Source: Ornithinimicrobium cryptoxanthini
GTDB taxonomy: Bacteria > Actinomycetota > Actinomycetes > Actinomycetales > Dermatophilaceae
Direction of reading: 5' to 3'
Length of the DNA: 64,000 bases
Assembly (NCBI RefSeq): GCF_023923205.1
Contig: NZ_CP099490.1
Span: 1,612,001-1,676,000, forward strand
Every line of letters starts with the position of its first letter. The stretch's first letter is position 1. Shown in pieces: positions 32,386 to 41,844 of this stretch. The position numbers were made by a program, and so were the translations under genes. A model generated the notes under the pieces. That model worked only from the letters and a program-made list of their open reading frames with translations. It ran no database searches and had not been told where the DNA came from.

Positions 32386-35109
32386 ATGCTCATCGGGCGT
32401 GCACCTGAGCAGCGGACTCTTGAGGCACTGGCCGCAGGAGCCCGCGTCGGGCGCAGTGGTGTGCTCGTCGTCGTCGGCGAGGCGGGCTGCGGCAAGACCG
32501 CGCTGCTGGACCACCTGGCGGCCACCATCCACGACATGGACGTATGCCGTGTGGTCGGCACGGAGGCCGAGCGCGACCTCGGTTTTGGTGGGCTCTCCCA
32601 GCTAGTGGGCGTGCAGACAGGCGCCGTGGAGGAGCTGCCGGAGCCGCAGGCCCGTGCGCTGGCGGTGGCGCTCAACCTCCGGACCGGGACCGACGTCGAC
32701 CGGATGGCCGTGGGGGCGGGCACGCTCGGTCTGCTGAGTCGTCGCGCGGAGAGCCAACCCCTGGCTGTGCTCCTTGACGACGCACACCTGTTGGACCACT
32801 CGTCGGCCCAGGCCATCACCTTCGCGGCCCGGCGACTGCTGGCCGATCCGATCCTGCTCGTCGCTGCAGTCCGGGCAGGGGAGGACAGCCCCTTGTTGTC
32901 GGCCGGCCTGCCAGTCCTGGAGCTGGGCGGTCTGGGGACGGCAGCTGCTGGTGAACTGCTCTCCGAGCGCTCAGGCCGGCGCTTCACGGCCGGACAGATC
33001 GAGCGGCTGGTCCGTGCCACGCGGGGCAACCCACTTGCCCTCCTCGAGCTGGGCGATGATCTGGAGGCGCTTGACAGCCTGGGTCCTGACGACCCGGTCG
33101 CGGTCCGGTCCGCGCTCGCCAGGTCCTTCTTGAGCCGCACCGGGAAGCTCACGGCTGCGGCCCGGTCAGCGCTCGTCGTGGCAGCGTGCTCCAATGGTGA
33201 TCCGCTGGTGGTCCACGGGGCCTGCCGTGCCCTCGGCATCGACCACGAGGGCCTTGCGGAGGCCGCCGACGCCCGGCTGATCGCCGTGACCGGCACCATC
33301 GAGTTCCGACACCCGCTCGTGCGGGCCGCCGTCGTCGGCGCCGCCGCACCCGAGGAGTTGCGGGCGGTGCACGCGGCACTGGCGGAGGCGACCGCCGCTG
33401 ACGATCCCGACGGACGGACCTGGCACCTGGCTGCCGCAGCCTCCGGTCCGGACGACGAGGTTGCTGCGGCCCTTGACCGGGTCGCGGTGCGCGCGCGGGA
33501 ACGGTCGGCCTATGACGTGGCCTCCTCTGCCCTGGAGCGGGCCGGGCGGCTCGCGTCGTCACCGGGAGCGCGGGGGGCTCGGTTGCTGGAGGCCGCCGAG
33601 TGCGGGTGGATCTCCGGCCAGGGACAGCGGGCCCTCACGCTGCTCGAACAGGCTGGCGAGCCGGGCTCACCGGATCTGGTTGCTCGGGCCGGTCACCTGC
33701 ACGGCACCATCGCGGTCCGGACCGGCTCAATCCCAGAAGCCATCAAGGTCTTTAGCAGTGCGGCGCAACACGTTCAGGCCAGCCACCCGGACGCCGCCGC
33801 GGAGCTCTGGGCCGATGCCGTGACCGCTGCCTTGACCGCGGCTGACACCCGGTTCCTGCGCGTGGCCGCCACGGCGTTGACGGAGCTAGAACCACGGCTG
33901 ACCGACGCCAGGTCGCGGATCCTGGGTGCACTGGCGACCGGGATGGCGCTCACGCTCACCGGAGGGGGTGGCGCGGACCGGATCCGGGCGTCCGTCCACC
34001 ACCTGGCCACCAGCGACACGCTGCGAGCAGACCCGATGCGCGCGCAGTGGCTGGTGCTCGGGCCCCTGTTCCTGAGGGAGGAGGGGCGCTATAGGGCCCT
34101 GGTGCAGGAGGCGTTGACCGAGACCAGGGCCGCTGCTGCGATCGGGGAGCTGGCACACCTGCTGTGGCTTGTGGCCCTCGATGACGCTGCCTCGGACGGA
34201 TGGTCCCGGGCGGACTCCGAGTTCCAGGAGAGTGTCGCGTTGGCCCGAGAGCTGGGACACACGACCGACCTGGCGCTGGCCCTGGCAGGCCTGGCCAGTT
34301 TGGATGCCCGGATGGGACGGGGGCCGGCGTGTCGCGAGCACGCCGTGGAGGCCATCGGACTCTGCGCCGAGAAGGACATCGTGATCGGTCGGGTGTGGGC
34401 GAGGTTGGCTCTGGGCGAGCTCGAGCTGGGTGCCGGACGGGCGGAAGAAGCCCTGGTTGAGCTGGACCAGGTCGACGCCATCCTCTCGGAGTCAGGCCTG
34501 CAGGACATGGACATCCACCCGGGTCCCGCTCGAGTGGAGGCCCTGATGCGGCTCGGACGGGTCGACGAGGCCACCAGGGTGGGCCAGGAGCTGCACCGGC
34601 TGAGCACTGCCAAGGGGCAGGCATGGGCGCTTGCTCGTGCGGAGCGGGCGCTGGGGATGGTGGCTGAGGGCGAGGCCGCGGACGAGCACTTTGCGATGGC
34701 GGCGCAGTTGCACGACGGCACCCCGGACCAGTTCGAGGCCGCGCTGACCGCGTTGGCCCACGGGGCCTCACTGCGCCGCCGGCGCCGTCGTCGCGACGCG
34801 AGGGTGCTGCTGCGCGCAGCACTCGAGGGTTTCGAGCAGCTCGGTGCCGCCCAGCGCGCCGAACAGGCCGCCGTCGAGCTCACCGCGACAGGAGAGACAG
34901 CCCAGCGACGCGGCGCGAGCAAACTCACGACGCTGACCGCTCAGGAGCGCCAGATCGCCGAGCTGCTCAGCGAGGGACAGACGACCAGAGCGGCCGCCAC
35001 CGCCCTGTTCCTGAGTCCGAAGACAGTGGAATACCACCTGCGCCACGTCTACACCAAGCTGGGGGTGCGATCCCGGGCGGAGCTGACCGAGGCGCTGGCT
35101 GAGCACTGA
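32386..35109 (+). CDS. LAL-type (LuxR-family ATPase) transcription regulator
   Basis: A 907-residue regulator of the MalT/LAL class. Walker A is VVVGEAGCGKTALL (31-38), Walker B is PLAVLLDDAHLLD, followed by the STAND ATPase domain to ~350. A central region of TPR-like helical repeats runs from ~370 to ~830. The C-terminal LuxR helix-turn-helix is LTAQERQIAELLSEGQTTRAAATALFLSPKTVEYHLRHVY. Such proteins bind a small ligand through the repeats and activate nearby operons. The convergent hydrolase-glycosyltransferase and methyltransferase genes are possible targets. Confidence 0.92.
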   Translation: MLIGRAPEQRTLEALAAGARVGRSGVLVVVGEAGCGKTALLDHLAATIHDMDVCRVVGTEAERDLGFGGLSQLVGVQTGAVEELPEPQARALAVALNLRTGTDVDRMAVGAGTLGLLSRRAESQPLAVLLDDAHLLDHSSAQAITFAARRLLADPILLVAAVRAGEDSPLLSAGLPVLELGGLGTAAAGELLSERSGRRFTAGQIERLVRATRGNPLALLELGDDLEALDSLGPDDPVAVRSALARSFLSRTGKLTAAARSALVVAACSNGDPLVVHGACRALGIDHEGLAEAADARLIAVTGTIEFRHPLVRAAVVGAAAPEELRAVHAALAEATAADDPDGRTWHLAAAASGPDDEVAAALDRVAVRARERSAYDVASSALERAGRLASSPGARGARLLEAAECGWISGQGQRALTLLEQAGEPGSPDLVARAGHLHGTIAVRTGSIPEAIKVFSSAAQHVQASHPDAAAELWADAVTAALTAADTRFLRVAATALTELEPRLTDARSRILGALATGMALTLTGGGGADRIRASVHHLATSDTLRADPMRAQWLVLGPLFLREEGRYRALVQEALTETRAAAAIGELAHLLWLVALDDAASDGWSRADSEFQESVALARELGHTTDLALALAGLASLDARMGRGPACREHAVEAIGLCAEKDIVIGRVWARLALGELELGAGRAEEALVELDQVDAILSESGLQDMDIHPGPARVEALMRLGRVDEATRVGQELHRLSTAKGQAWALARAERALGMVAEGEAADEHFAMAAQLHDGTPDQFEAALTALAHGASLRRRRRRRDARVLLRAALEGFEQLGAAQRAEQAAVELTATGETAQRRGASKLTTLTAQERQIAELLSEGQTTRAAATALFLSPKTVEYHLRHVYTKLGVRSRAELTEALAEH

Positions 35110-35120
35110 GGACGGTGGAC

Positions 35121-37295
35121 TCAGAGCAGGTCAGCCAGCATCGCGGCCGCACGCGCAGCGCCGTCGGTCTCCACAGGGCGATAGTCGACGACCCGGTCCA
35201 GCTCGGTCAGGACTGCCGCGGCCAGGGCGTCGGGGTCAGCGGCCTCTTCGTAGGGCAGGTGACGGCCGGCGCCATACCGCTCCAACCGGTGTCGCACGTG
35301 GAAGTTCTGTTCGAAGTGGTGGCGCAGCGGCACATAGACGAAGGGCCGGCGCCCGGCAGTGAGCTCCATGCAGGTGGTCAGACCGCCCTGCACCACCGCC
35401 AGGTCGGAGGCGGCCAGGTGTCGATACAGGTCGGGCAGGAAGCCGCGGACGTTGACACCGCGCCGTCTGGGGAGTGAACGGGGGTCGATCCGTGGCCCTG
35501 TCACGACGATGAACCGCAGGTCCGGCGCGGCTCTCCGGGCCAGCGGCACGGCGTCCAGGACTCGCTCCAGCAGTGGTCTGCCCACCCCGGTGCCGCCCAC
35601 GGTGACGACACACACCCGCTCGTCCTGCGGCATACCAAGTTGGTGGCGCAGCTCTGCGCGGTCCGGCAACGCCGCGGGGTCGAAGCCGGTGACATAGCCG
35701 GCGAAGTCGAAGTTCTTGCCCATCCAGTCCGGGATCTGCGGCAGGCCGTCGCCGAAGGAGTCCGGCACCACATCCTCGGGTGAGCCGACGAAGATCGAGC
35801 GGTCCCGCACCCGGGCGAAGCGAGCGCGCTGCTCGATCATCTCGGCGTTGTAGTCGGCCGTCAGAGCAGCCTCCTCCGGCCCCCCGTCCGGCATCGGCAG
35901 CCACCCCACGAAGTCGGTCATCCAGGCGAAGTTGAACGTCTTGAGCTCGGGGTTCTCGTGCAGGAAGTAGTCCACGTCCCAGGCCTCGTCCCCCACGACC
36001 AGGTCGTAGTGCTCGTCCGCCACAAGGTCCTGGAAGACCATAAAGTTGTGCACCAGGATCGCGTCCATCCGCCGGATCGCCTGGAAGGCGTGCAGGTCGT
36101 GCTCACCGGACTCGTGCTCGACGTGGGTGGACTCGCTGGCGAGCCAGGCCGAGGCTGGGTGGACCCGCTCTCCCGCGGCCTCCAGCACCCGGGTCACCGG
36201 GTGCTGGGCGAGCCAGTCGACCTCGATGTCCGGCTCCAGGCGGCGCAGCTCCTGCACGACGGCCAGGTCGCGGGCGGCGTGCCCGAGACCGATGGGCGAG
36301 GACAGATAGAGCACACGCCTGCGCCGGGAGGGGGCGAAGGTCCAGGTGGTGGGCTCGGTCGGACGATCGGTGGACCCGATGACCGGCGCACAGGCGGAGG
36401 TCGCGAACTCGTGGATCAGCCGGTTGATCTGGACCGGGGAGCGGGACATGAGTCCGTGCCCGCCGCCCTCGATCAGGACGAGCCGGCCCCCGGTCAGCTC
36501 GGCAATCCGGCGACCGACGGCGTCGGATCGGACCCGGTCGTCGGTGCCGTGCACCACGAGCACCGGACAGGTGACGCGCTGGGCAGCCTCGTCGATCGAC
36601 CGGCACACGACGCCGTCGCAACCGAGTCGTCCGAGGTTGGCGTCGACAAGAGTCTGCGGGTCGGTCTGCTCCGACCAGCGCAGGGCGTCCTCGAGCTGCT
36701 TGGTGGAGTGCGGCTCGGTGAACATCTGGTGGAAGAAGAAGTCGCGGAAGTCGGCAAAGTCGCCCTCGGTCCAGTAGTACCGGTTGTATTTGGCCCAACC
36801 CTGCGTCGGGTCCAACCGCTCGTCGAAGGCGTGGGCATCCCGCACCGGCTGGCTGACGCTGACTCCGCACGAGGGGGAGAGCGCGAAGACCCCGTCGACT
36901 CGGTCGGGGTGGTCGGCGGCGGTCTGGATCGCCCAGGACGCCGCGCACGAGAGCGCGACCAGAACCGCCCGCTCGGTCCCGGTGGCATTCAGCACCGCCG
37001 TCACATCGGCTGCGCACTCGTCGTTGGAGTATGCCGAGGCACCGGTGGGGCGCCCAGAGGCACCCGTGCCCCGGCCGTCGAAGGTGACGACGCGGAAGTG
37101 CCGGGAGAGGTAGCCGACCTGCGCCTTCCAAAAGCGGGAGTCGAAGATCTGCCAGGTGGGCAGGAGCAGCAGGGTCCGCGGCCCGGTGCCGTAGGTCTGC
37201 CAGGCCAGGTCGACACCGTCGCGGACGGTGACCCCGGTCGTGGCCGGCTCGACGGCCGTGTCGGTCTGGTCGCTCAAGCCGGCCACCGGGCTCAC
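35121..37295 (-). CDS. Alpha/beta hydrolase fused to a GT-B glycosyltransferase
   Basis: A 724-residue two-domain protein. Residues ~1-300 are an alpha/beta hydrolase (LLLPTWQIFDSRFWKAQV, RVVTFDGRGTGASGRP, nucleophile region VALSCAASWA, Asp in VHGTDDRVRS, His in EGGGHGLMSR). The nucleophile elbow is degenerate, ALSCAA rather than GxSxG. From ~325, RVLYLSSPIGLGHAARDLAVV opens a GT1/MurG-like fold whose C-terminal VVQGGLTTCMELTAGRRPFVYVPL contains the sugar-nucleotide site. The GTG at 37295 overlaps the stop of the methyltransferase (GTGA), so both are made together. It may transfer sugar to a small molecule or lipid. Substrate unknown. Confidence 0.85.
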   Translation of the reverse strand: MSPVAGLSDQTDTAVEPATTGVTVRDGVDLAWQTYGTGPRTLLLLPTWQIFDSRFWKAQVGYLSRHFRVVTFDGRGTGASGRPTGASAYSNDECAADVTAVLNATGTERAVLVALSCAASWAIQTAADHPDRVDGVFALSPSCGVSVSQPVRDAHAFDERLDPTQGWAKYNRYYWTEGDFADFRDFFFHQMFTEPHSTKQLEDALRWSEQTDPQTLVDANLGRLGCDGVVCRSIDEAAQRVTCPVLVVHGTDDRVRSDAVGRRIAELTGGRLVLIEGGGHGLMSRSPVQINRLIHEFATSACAPVIGSTDRPTEPTTWTFAPSRRRRVLYLSSPIGLGHAARDLAVVQELRRLEPDIEVDWLAQHPVTRVLEAAGERVHPASAWLASESTHVEHESGEHDLHAFQAIRRMDAILVHNFMVFQDLVADEHYDLVVGDEAWDVDYFLHENPELKTFNFAWMTDFVGWLPMPDGGPEEAALTADYNAEMIEQRARFARVRDRSIFVGSPEDVVPDSFGDGLPQIPDWMGKNFDFAGYVTGFDPAALPDRAELRHQLGMPQDERVCVVTVGGTGVGRPLLERVLDAVPLARRAAPDLRFIVVTGPRIDPRSLPRRRGVNVRGFLPDLYRHLAASDLAVVQGGLTTCMELTAGRRPFVYVPLRHHFEQNFHVRHRLERYGAGRHLPYEEAADPDALAAAVLTELDRVVDYRPVETDGAARAAAMLADLL

Positions 37296-38380
37296 ATCCT
37301 CACTTCGAAGACGTTGTTGAACGGGGTGCTGGCGACCGTGCGGAACTGGGTGAACCCGGCTGCGGTGGTGACGTCGCGGATTCTGGCCGGCCCCGCCTGG
37401 GTGCCCAGGGCAGTGCCGACATCCTGGGCGAGGGACGTCGGTGTGCACAGCAGGGTGGAGAACGCGTAGTAGACACGGCCCACCGGGTTGAAGTTCTCCT
37501 CAGGCCGGTCCCCGGCGATCGGCTCGACGATCATCCAGGTGCCATCGGGGGCGAGGATCTCCTTGACCTGACGGGCGGCGCCCACGGGGTCGCCCATGTC
37601 GTGCAGGCAGTCGAACATGGTGACCAGGTCATAGCCTCCACCGGGGTGCTCCGTGCTGTCGGTGGTCTGGAACGTGGCTCGTCCGTCCACGCCTGCCTCG
37701 GCTGCCCGCTGTCGAGCAACCTCGATCGAGCCCGCGTGGTAGTCGGTGCCGAGGACGGTGCTGTTCGGGAAGGCCTGCGCGATGAGGATCGCGGGTGCGC
37801 CATGGCCACTCCCGATGTCGGCGACCTTCGCGCCACGCTCCAACTTGGCCACCACGCCGTCGAGAGCAGGCAGCCAGCCGTTCACGAGGTTGGCCAGGTA
37901 GCCGGGCCTGAAGAATCGTTCGCACCCGGCGTGGACGTCCGTGTTGTGCTCGTGCCAGCCGTAGCCGGCGCCGGTGCGGGCGGCCGCCACGATGTGCGGT
38001 GCGTCGCGCACCGTGCCGTGGACGAACTGGAACAGCCCCTGCACGTAGCCGGGGCAGCTCGGGTCGGTCAGGGCGGCCGCGTGCTCGGGCGAGATGCTGA
38101 ACAGCCCGGCCTCGGGGTCGTAGTCGATGTAGTCGCCGGCGGCCTGGGCATTAAGCCATTCGCGGGCGTAGTGCTCATCGGTGTCGGTGGCCCGGGCGAG
38201 CTGAGGTGCGTTGAGCGGGCCGAGGTCGGCCAGGGCGCGGTAGTAGCCGAGCTGGTCGCCCATCACGACGAGGGCGCCGTTCAGGCTAGCTCCGACCTCG
38301 TCGACGGCCCGGAAGACAAAACCCATCAGCTTGTCGGGGTCGAGCTCGGTCGCCGGGGGAGGGGTGGTGGTGATGGCCAT
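37292..38380 (-). CDS. SAM-dependent methyltransferase
   Basis: A 362-residue class I methyltransferase resembling Rv2258c-type mycobacterial proteins. The N-terminal ~165 residues form a winged-helix-like dimerisation domain (ALVVMGDQLGYYRALADLG, ATDTDEHYAREWLNAQ). The SAM fold starts at VADIGSGHGAPAILIAQAFPNS, with DLVTMFDCLHDMGDP and TWMIVEPIAGDRPEEN. ATG at 38380 with GAAGGATC. The acceptor is unknown. It is translationally coupled to the hydrolase-glycosyltransferase. Confidence 0.9.
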   Translation of the reverse strand: MAITTTPPPATELDPDKLMGFVFRAVDEVGASLNGALVVMGDQLGYYRALADLGPLNAPQLARATDTDEHYAREWLNAQAAGDYIDYDPEAGLFSISPEHAAALTDPSCPGYVQGLFQFVHGTVRDAPHIVAAARTGAGYGWHEHNTDVHAGCERFFRPGYLANLVNGWLPALDGVVAKLERGAKVADIGSGHGAPAILIAQAFPNSTVLGTDYHAGSIEVARQRAAEAGVDGRATFQTTDSTEHPGGGYDLVTMFDCLHDMGDPVGAARQVKEILAPDGTWMIVEPIAGDRPEENFNPVGRVYYAFSTLLCTPTSLAQDVGTALGTQAGPARIRDVTTAAGFTQFRTVASTPFNNVFEVRM

Positions 38381-38586
38381 GGTAGTGATCCTTCGCATCT
38401 AGTGTGGCCCGCAGATCGTGGCTCCGCTAGCCCGTGCCACCAGACTCATCCCTTCGGGCCACTCACCGCATCAGGTGCTCCACCTAGTCCTGACGCCGAC
38501 GCAAGCCTCGCACATGTGTGCTAATATGGTGGTAGTTGGAGGGAGCGGGCGCAGTGCCCACACAGGTGAGGGGAAGGGGGGTAGTG

Positions 38587-41037
38587 ATGTCGACCGAAGT
38601 GTTAGCCGACCGGCTGGAGCGGTTGTTGAGCGCTGCTCCTGGGCTGGAGCGTGGTCGTGGCGGGCTCTGGCGTGGGACCTGGCCGTTGCCTCCCATCACG
38701 CCGCAGCCAGTTGATGAGCCGACCCCGGAGCCCGATGACGACATCTCGCAGGATGAGGCTGCGGAGCAACTGCGCGCGGTGCTGGCGCGCCTGGGCGTTG
38801 GGTCGGGTGTGGCGGAGGCGTTGACGAGCGCGTCGCTGGCGTGTGCCACCGTCGCCAGCTCCGACGCGGGGCGCAAGCACCTGGAAGCGCCGCGGTTGCT
38901 GGAACACGGCAGTGACCTGCTGGGTGCGATCGAGTCCCTCACCGCGGCCGCGGGGCACCTGGAGTCGGTCGTCCTGTCCGCGGCGAAGCGGTTGACCTGG
39001 GTGCACGGCAAGCTGCTGCTGCGCGAGAAGGGCGCGACCAGCCCAGAGGAGCTCTCGGCCTCTCAGAAAGAGAAGTGGCGCTCTCGGGCGAAGTCCAAGG
39101 CCCGCACCGACATCGAGGCAGGGATCGGGTGGGGTGAGGGCGAGGTGCGCGACCTGGTCGCTGTCGCCAACTCCGCGGTTGAGGTCTTGGGCCCGGTCCA
39201 GCACAGCCTGCGGATCGGGGAGTCGTCCTGGCGGTTGGTCCGCAGTTACTACCGGGCCTGCACCGGCATGGCCCACGAAGACGGGGCCGCGATCGCCAAC
39301 GGCTTCTTCGGCACCGACCCAGGCGCTGCGGTCACCGAACGCCTCGACTCCGCCGGGAGCTTTCTGGGTGGGCCGTGGCGGCACAAGGAGTTCTACCGGG
39401 CCCTGAAACGCGAGATCGCCCGGGTCAATGCCCAAGACCCCGAGAAGCAGAAAGAGGCTGACGCTGCCGCGAAAGCCAACGCCGACACCCACCTGATGCT
39501 CGATGAGAACGGCACCGGCACCTTCATGATCGGGACCACCGCCCTGGAGGGGACCGCGATCAACGAACGGATCGACGCCGCCGCCCGCCGGGCCCGCGCC
39601 CTGGGCGACCCACGCAGCCAGCGTCAGCTGCGGTGCGCGATCGCGACCGCGTTGCTGCTGAAAGGGACCGTCGACCTCTCGGCCATCCCCGACGACCCGG
39701 ACCAGGTCACCATCGAACAGTCTGAACAGCTGGCCCGGGTCCTGTCCGGGCTACCGCCGGCCACCCTGGACGTCATCGTCCCCCTCACCACCCTCCTGGG
39801 CGCTGATCCTGAAGGCACCCCGATCCCGGCCGCGTTCACAGCCCAGCACGGCACCACCGGCAGCACCGGCAGCACCGAAGGCCCAGGCGGTCCGGGTTGC
39901 ACCTGCACCTGCACCTGCGGGGCCAGCACGACATCGGGTGCTGAGGCGACGGCGGGCTCCGGTGCTGACCCGACAGGCTCCGGCAACCCACCAGGTCCCG
40001 GCCTGAGGGGACAACCCTGCCCCGACCCCGCCGCTCACACCCCGAGCCACCCTGACGACCCTGACGCCGACCCCGGTGCTCACGCCCCGAGCCACCCTGA
40101 CGACCCTCATGACGCTGACGCCGACCCTCACGACCCTGACGACGATGCTGATGCTGATGATCCTTATGGCTTGGTCGATGACAAGGTCCGCCTGCCGGAT
40201 GTGGGGGTGGGTGAGGTCGTCGGTCGCGAGTCACTGTTCTTGTCCCCGACACAGGTGCGTGACCTGGCCCTGGTCCCCGGCTCCACGCTGTACCGGTTGC
40301 TGACCGACCCGGCCACCGGCCGGTGTGTCGAGCGCTCGATCACCGCCTACCGCTTCGATGCCGCGATGCGCGCCCAGATCATCGCCGCTGACCGGTTCTG
40401 CCGCGCCCCCGGCTGCGTCAAGCCCGCCAAGACCTCCCAGCTGGATCACGTCCAGGAGTACGGCACCACCGGTGGGCACACCTGTGAAGCCAACGCGATG
40501 GCCCTGAGCACTACCCACCACGACAAGAAGACCAAGAAGGACGTCGATGCGATCATCAACGCCGACCGTGACGTCACCTGGACCACGTTGTTGGGGCGGA
40601 TCTACACGACCAAGGCTCACGATTACAACCAGTACACCAAGCTGCTGACCGCGGCGAAGACCCAGATCGACCAGGAGATCGCCGCAGGAGCGACGCCAGC
40701 GGAGGCGATCGACGCCGCGATCTACCAAGCCCTGTCCTACCGGCCCCCCGGCTCACCCTTCGAAGCCAGGGAAGACAGTCCTGGGTGGGAGGACGACTTC
40801 ACCGGCTGGGACCAGATCACCCTGACCCACACCGGCCCCGACGGGCAACGGGCCTACCGCCCCGCCCCCGACACCACCCGAGCCGAACACGAGCGCCACC
40901 AGGCCACCCGCACCCACCACGACGACGCGAGCGATGGCGACGGTGAACAGCACCACGAGCACGGCGACGACAAGCGCGACGATGGTCACACTGGGCGAGC
41001 CCCCTGGGATGAACCCCTCGGCGAACCACCCTTCTGA
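38587..41037 (+). CDS. DUF222/HNH endonuclease-domain protein (13E12 type)
   Basis: An 816-residue protein. DUF222 spans roughly residues 15-400 and is followed by a low-complexity linker with Gly/Ser/Thr (GSTGSTEG), a CTCTCTC run, and a long Asp/His/Pro stretch (HPDDPDADP). The HNH domain is FCRAPGCVKPAKTSQLDHV to ALSTTHHDKK, with the paired Cys of the zinc knuckle and the HNH-type His residues. A TAATAT -10-like box lies ~60 bp before the ATG at 38587, which has GAAGGGGGG. This family is multicopy and repetitive in actinobacteria; its function is uncertain, with homologues linked to mobile repeats. Confidence 0.9.
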   Translation: MSTEVLADRLERLLSAAPGLERGRGGLWRGTWPLPPITPQPVDEPTPEPDDDISQDEAAEQLRAVLARLGVGSGVAEALTSASLACATVASSDAGRKHLEAPRLLEHGSDLLGAIESLTAAAGHLESVVLSAAKRLTWVHGKLLLREKGATSPEELSASQKEKWRSRAKSKARTDIEAGIGWGEGEVRDLVAVANSAVEVLGPVQHSLRIGESSWRLVRSYYRACTGMAHEDGAAIANGFFGTDPGAAVTERLDSAGSFLGGPWRHKEFYRALKREIARVNAQDPEKQKEADAAAKANADTHLMLDENGTGTFMIGTTALEGTAINERIDAAARRARALGDPRSQRQLRCAIATALLLKGTVDLSAIPDDPDQVTIEQSEQLARVLSGLPPATLDVIVPLTTLLGADPEGTPIPAAFTAQHGTTGSTGSTEGPGGPGCTCTCTCGASTTSGAEATAGSGADPTGSGNPPGPGLRGQPCPDPAAHTPSHPDDPDADPGAHAPSHPDDPHDADADPHDPDDDADADDPYGLVDDKVRLPDVGVGEVVGRESLFLSPTQVRDLALVPGSTLYRLLTDPATGRCVERSITAYRFDAAMRAQIIAADRFCRAPGCVKPAKTSQLDHVQEYGTTGGHTCEANAMALSTTHHDKKTKKDVDAIINADRDVTWTTLLGRIYTTKAHDYNQYTKLLTAAKTQIDQEIAAGATPAEAIDAAIYQALSYRPPGSPFEAREDSPGWEDDFTGWDQITLTHTGPDGQRAYRPAPDTTRAEHERHQATRTHHDDASDGDGEQHHEHGDDKRDDGHTGRAPWDEPLGEPPF

Positions 41038-41093
41038 CGCGGTGCTCCTGCGGCGCCGGCCTGTTGGACCTGGCCGCCACCGCGTCTGAGAGC

Positions 41094-41756
41094 ATGGGTC
41101 GCGTGCGCGACATCACCTCCGAAGTCTTCGACGCCGTCCTGTTCGACAACGACGGCACTCTGATCGACTCCCGCGATGCCGTGGTCCGCTCCTGGCTGGC
41201 CTGGGCCGCCGACAACGGTGTGGCCGCCGAGGCATTGATCGGCTTTCACGGTGTGCCTAGCAGCAGCATTATCGCGGACGTGGCCCCACACCTCGATCCG
41301 GTCTCCGCGACCGCCGACATTGACGGTCGTGAGCTGGCGGACCTAGAGGGCATCGTGGCCCTGCCGGGCGCGACGGAGGCGATCGCCGCGGTCGGCTGGC
41401 GCGGCGCGATCGTCACCTCCGCCACCAGAGAGCTCGTGACCGTGCGACTGGCCGCGGCTGGCTTCACGGCACCCGAGGTGCTGGTCAGCGCAAACGACAT
41501 CAGCCGTGGCAAACCAGATCCCGAGCCCTACCTCATCGCGGCCGAGAAGCTCGCCGTCGACCCGACCCGGTGCCTCGTGGTCGAGGACGCACCGGCCGGG
41601 CTGCGGTCGGGGCGCGCGGCGGGGGCCGCGACGGTCGCCGTGGTGACCACCAGCAGCGTCGAAGAGCTCGAGCCGCTGGCGGACCTTGTGGTCGATGACC
41701 TGTCGGCGCTGACGTTCACGTTGGAGGACGAAGGGGTCAGGGTCTCGCGTCGTTGA
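41094..41756 (+). CDS. HAD-family phosphatase
   Basis: A 220-residue hydrolase of the beta-phosphoglucomutase/sugar-phosphatase type. Motif I is [15 protein letters not shown] (nucleophile Asp), motif II is VTSATREL, the Lys is in [11 protein letters not shown] and motif IV is [14 protein letters not shown]. The cap domain sits between. No strong ribosome site precedes ATG 41094; a GTG at 41103 is an equally likely start. Substrate cannot be told from sequence. Confidence 0.85.
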   Translation: MGRVRDITSEVFDAVLFDNDGTLIDSRDAVVRSWLAWAADNGVAAEALIGFHGVPSSSIIADVAPHLDPVSATADIDGRELADLEGIVALPGATEAIAAVGWRGAIVTSATRELVTVRLAAAGFTAPEVLVSANDISRGKPDPEPYLIAAEKLAVDPTRCLVVEDAPAGLRSGRAAGAATVAVVTTSSVEELEPLADLVVDDLSALTFTLEDEGVRVSRR

Positions 41757-41844
41757 CCATCGCGCCGCCGCACTGACGGCGCCCCCTTGTATGGTGCGAT
41801 CGTCGGCGGTGCATTCCGTCGGCATTTCAAGCAAAGGAGCGCGT

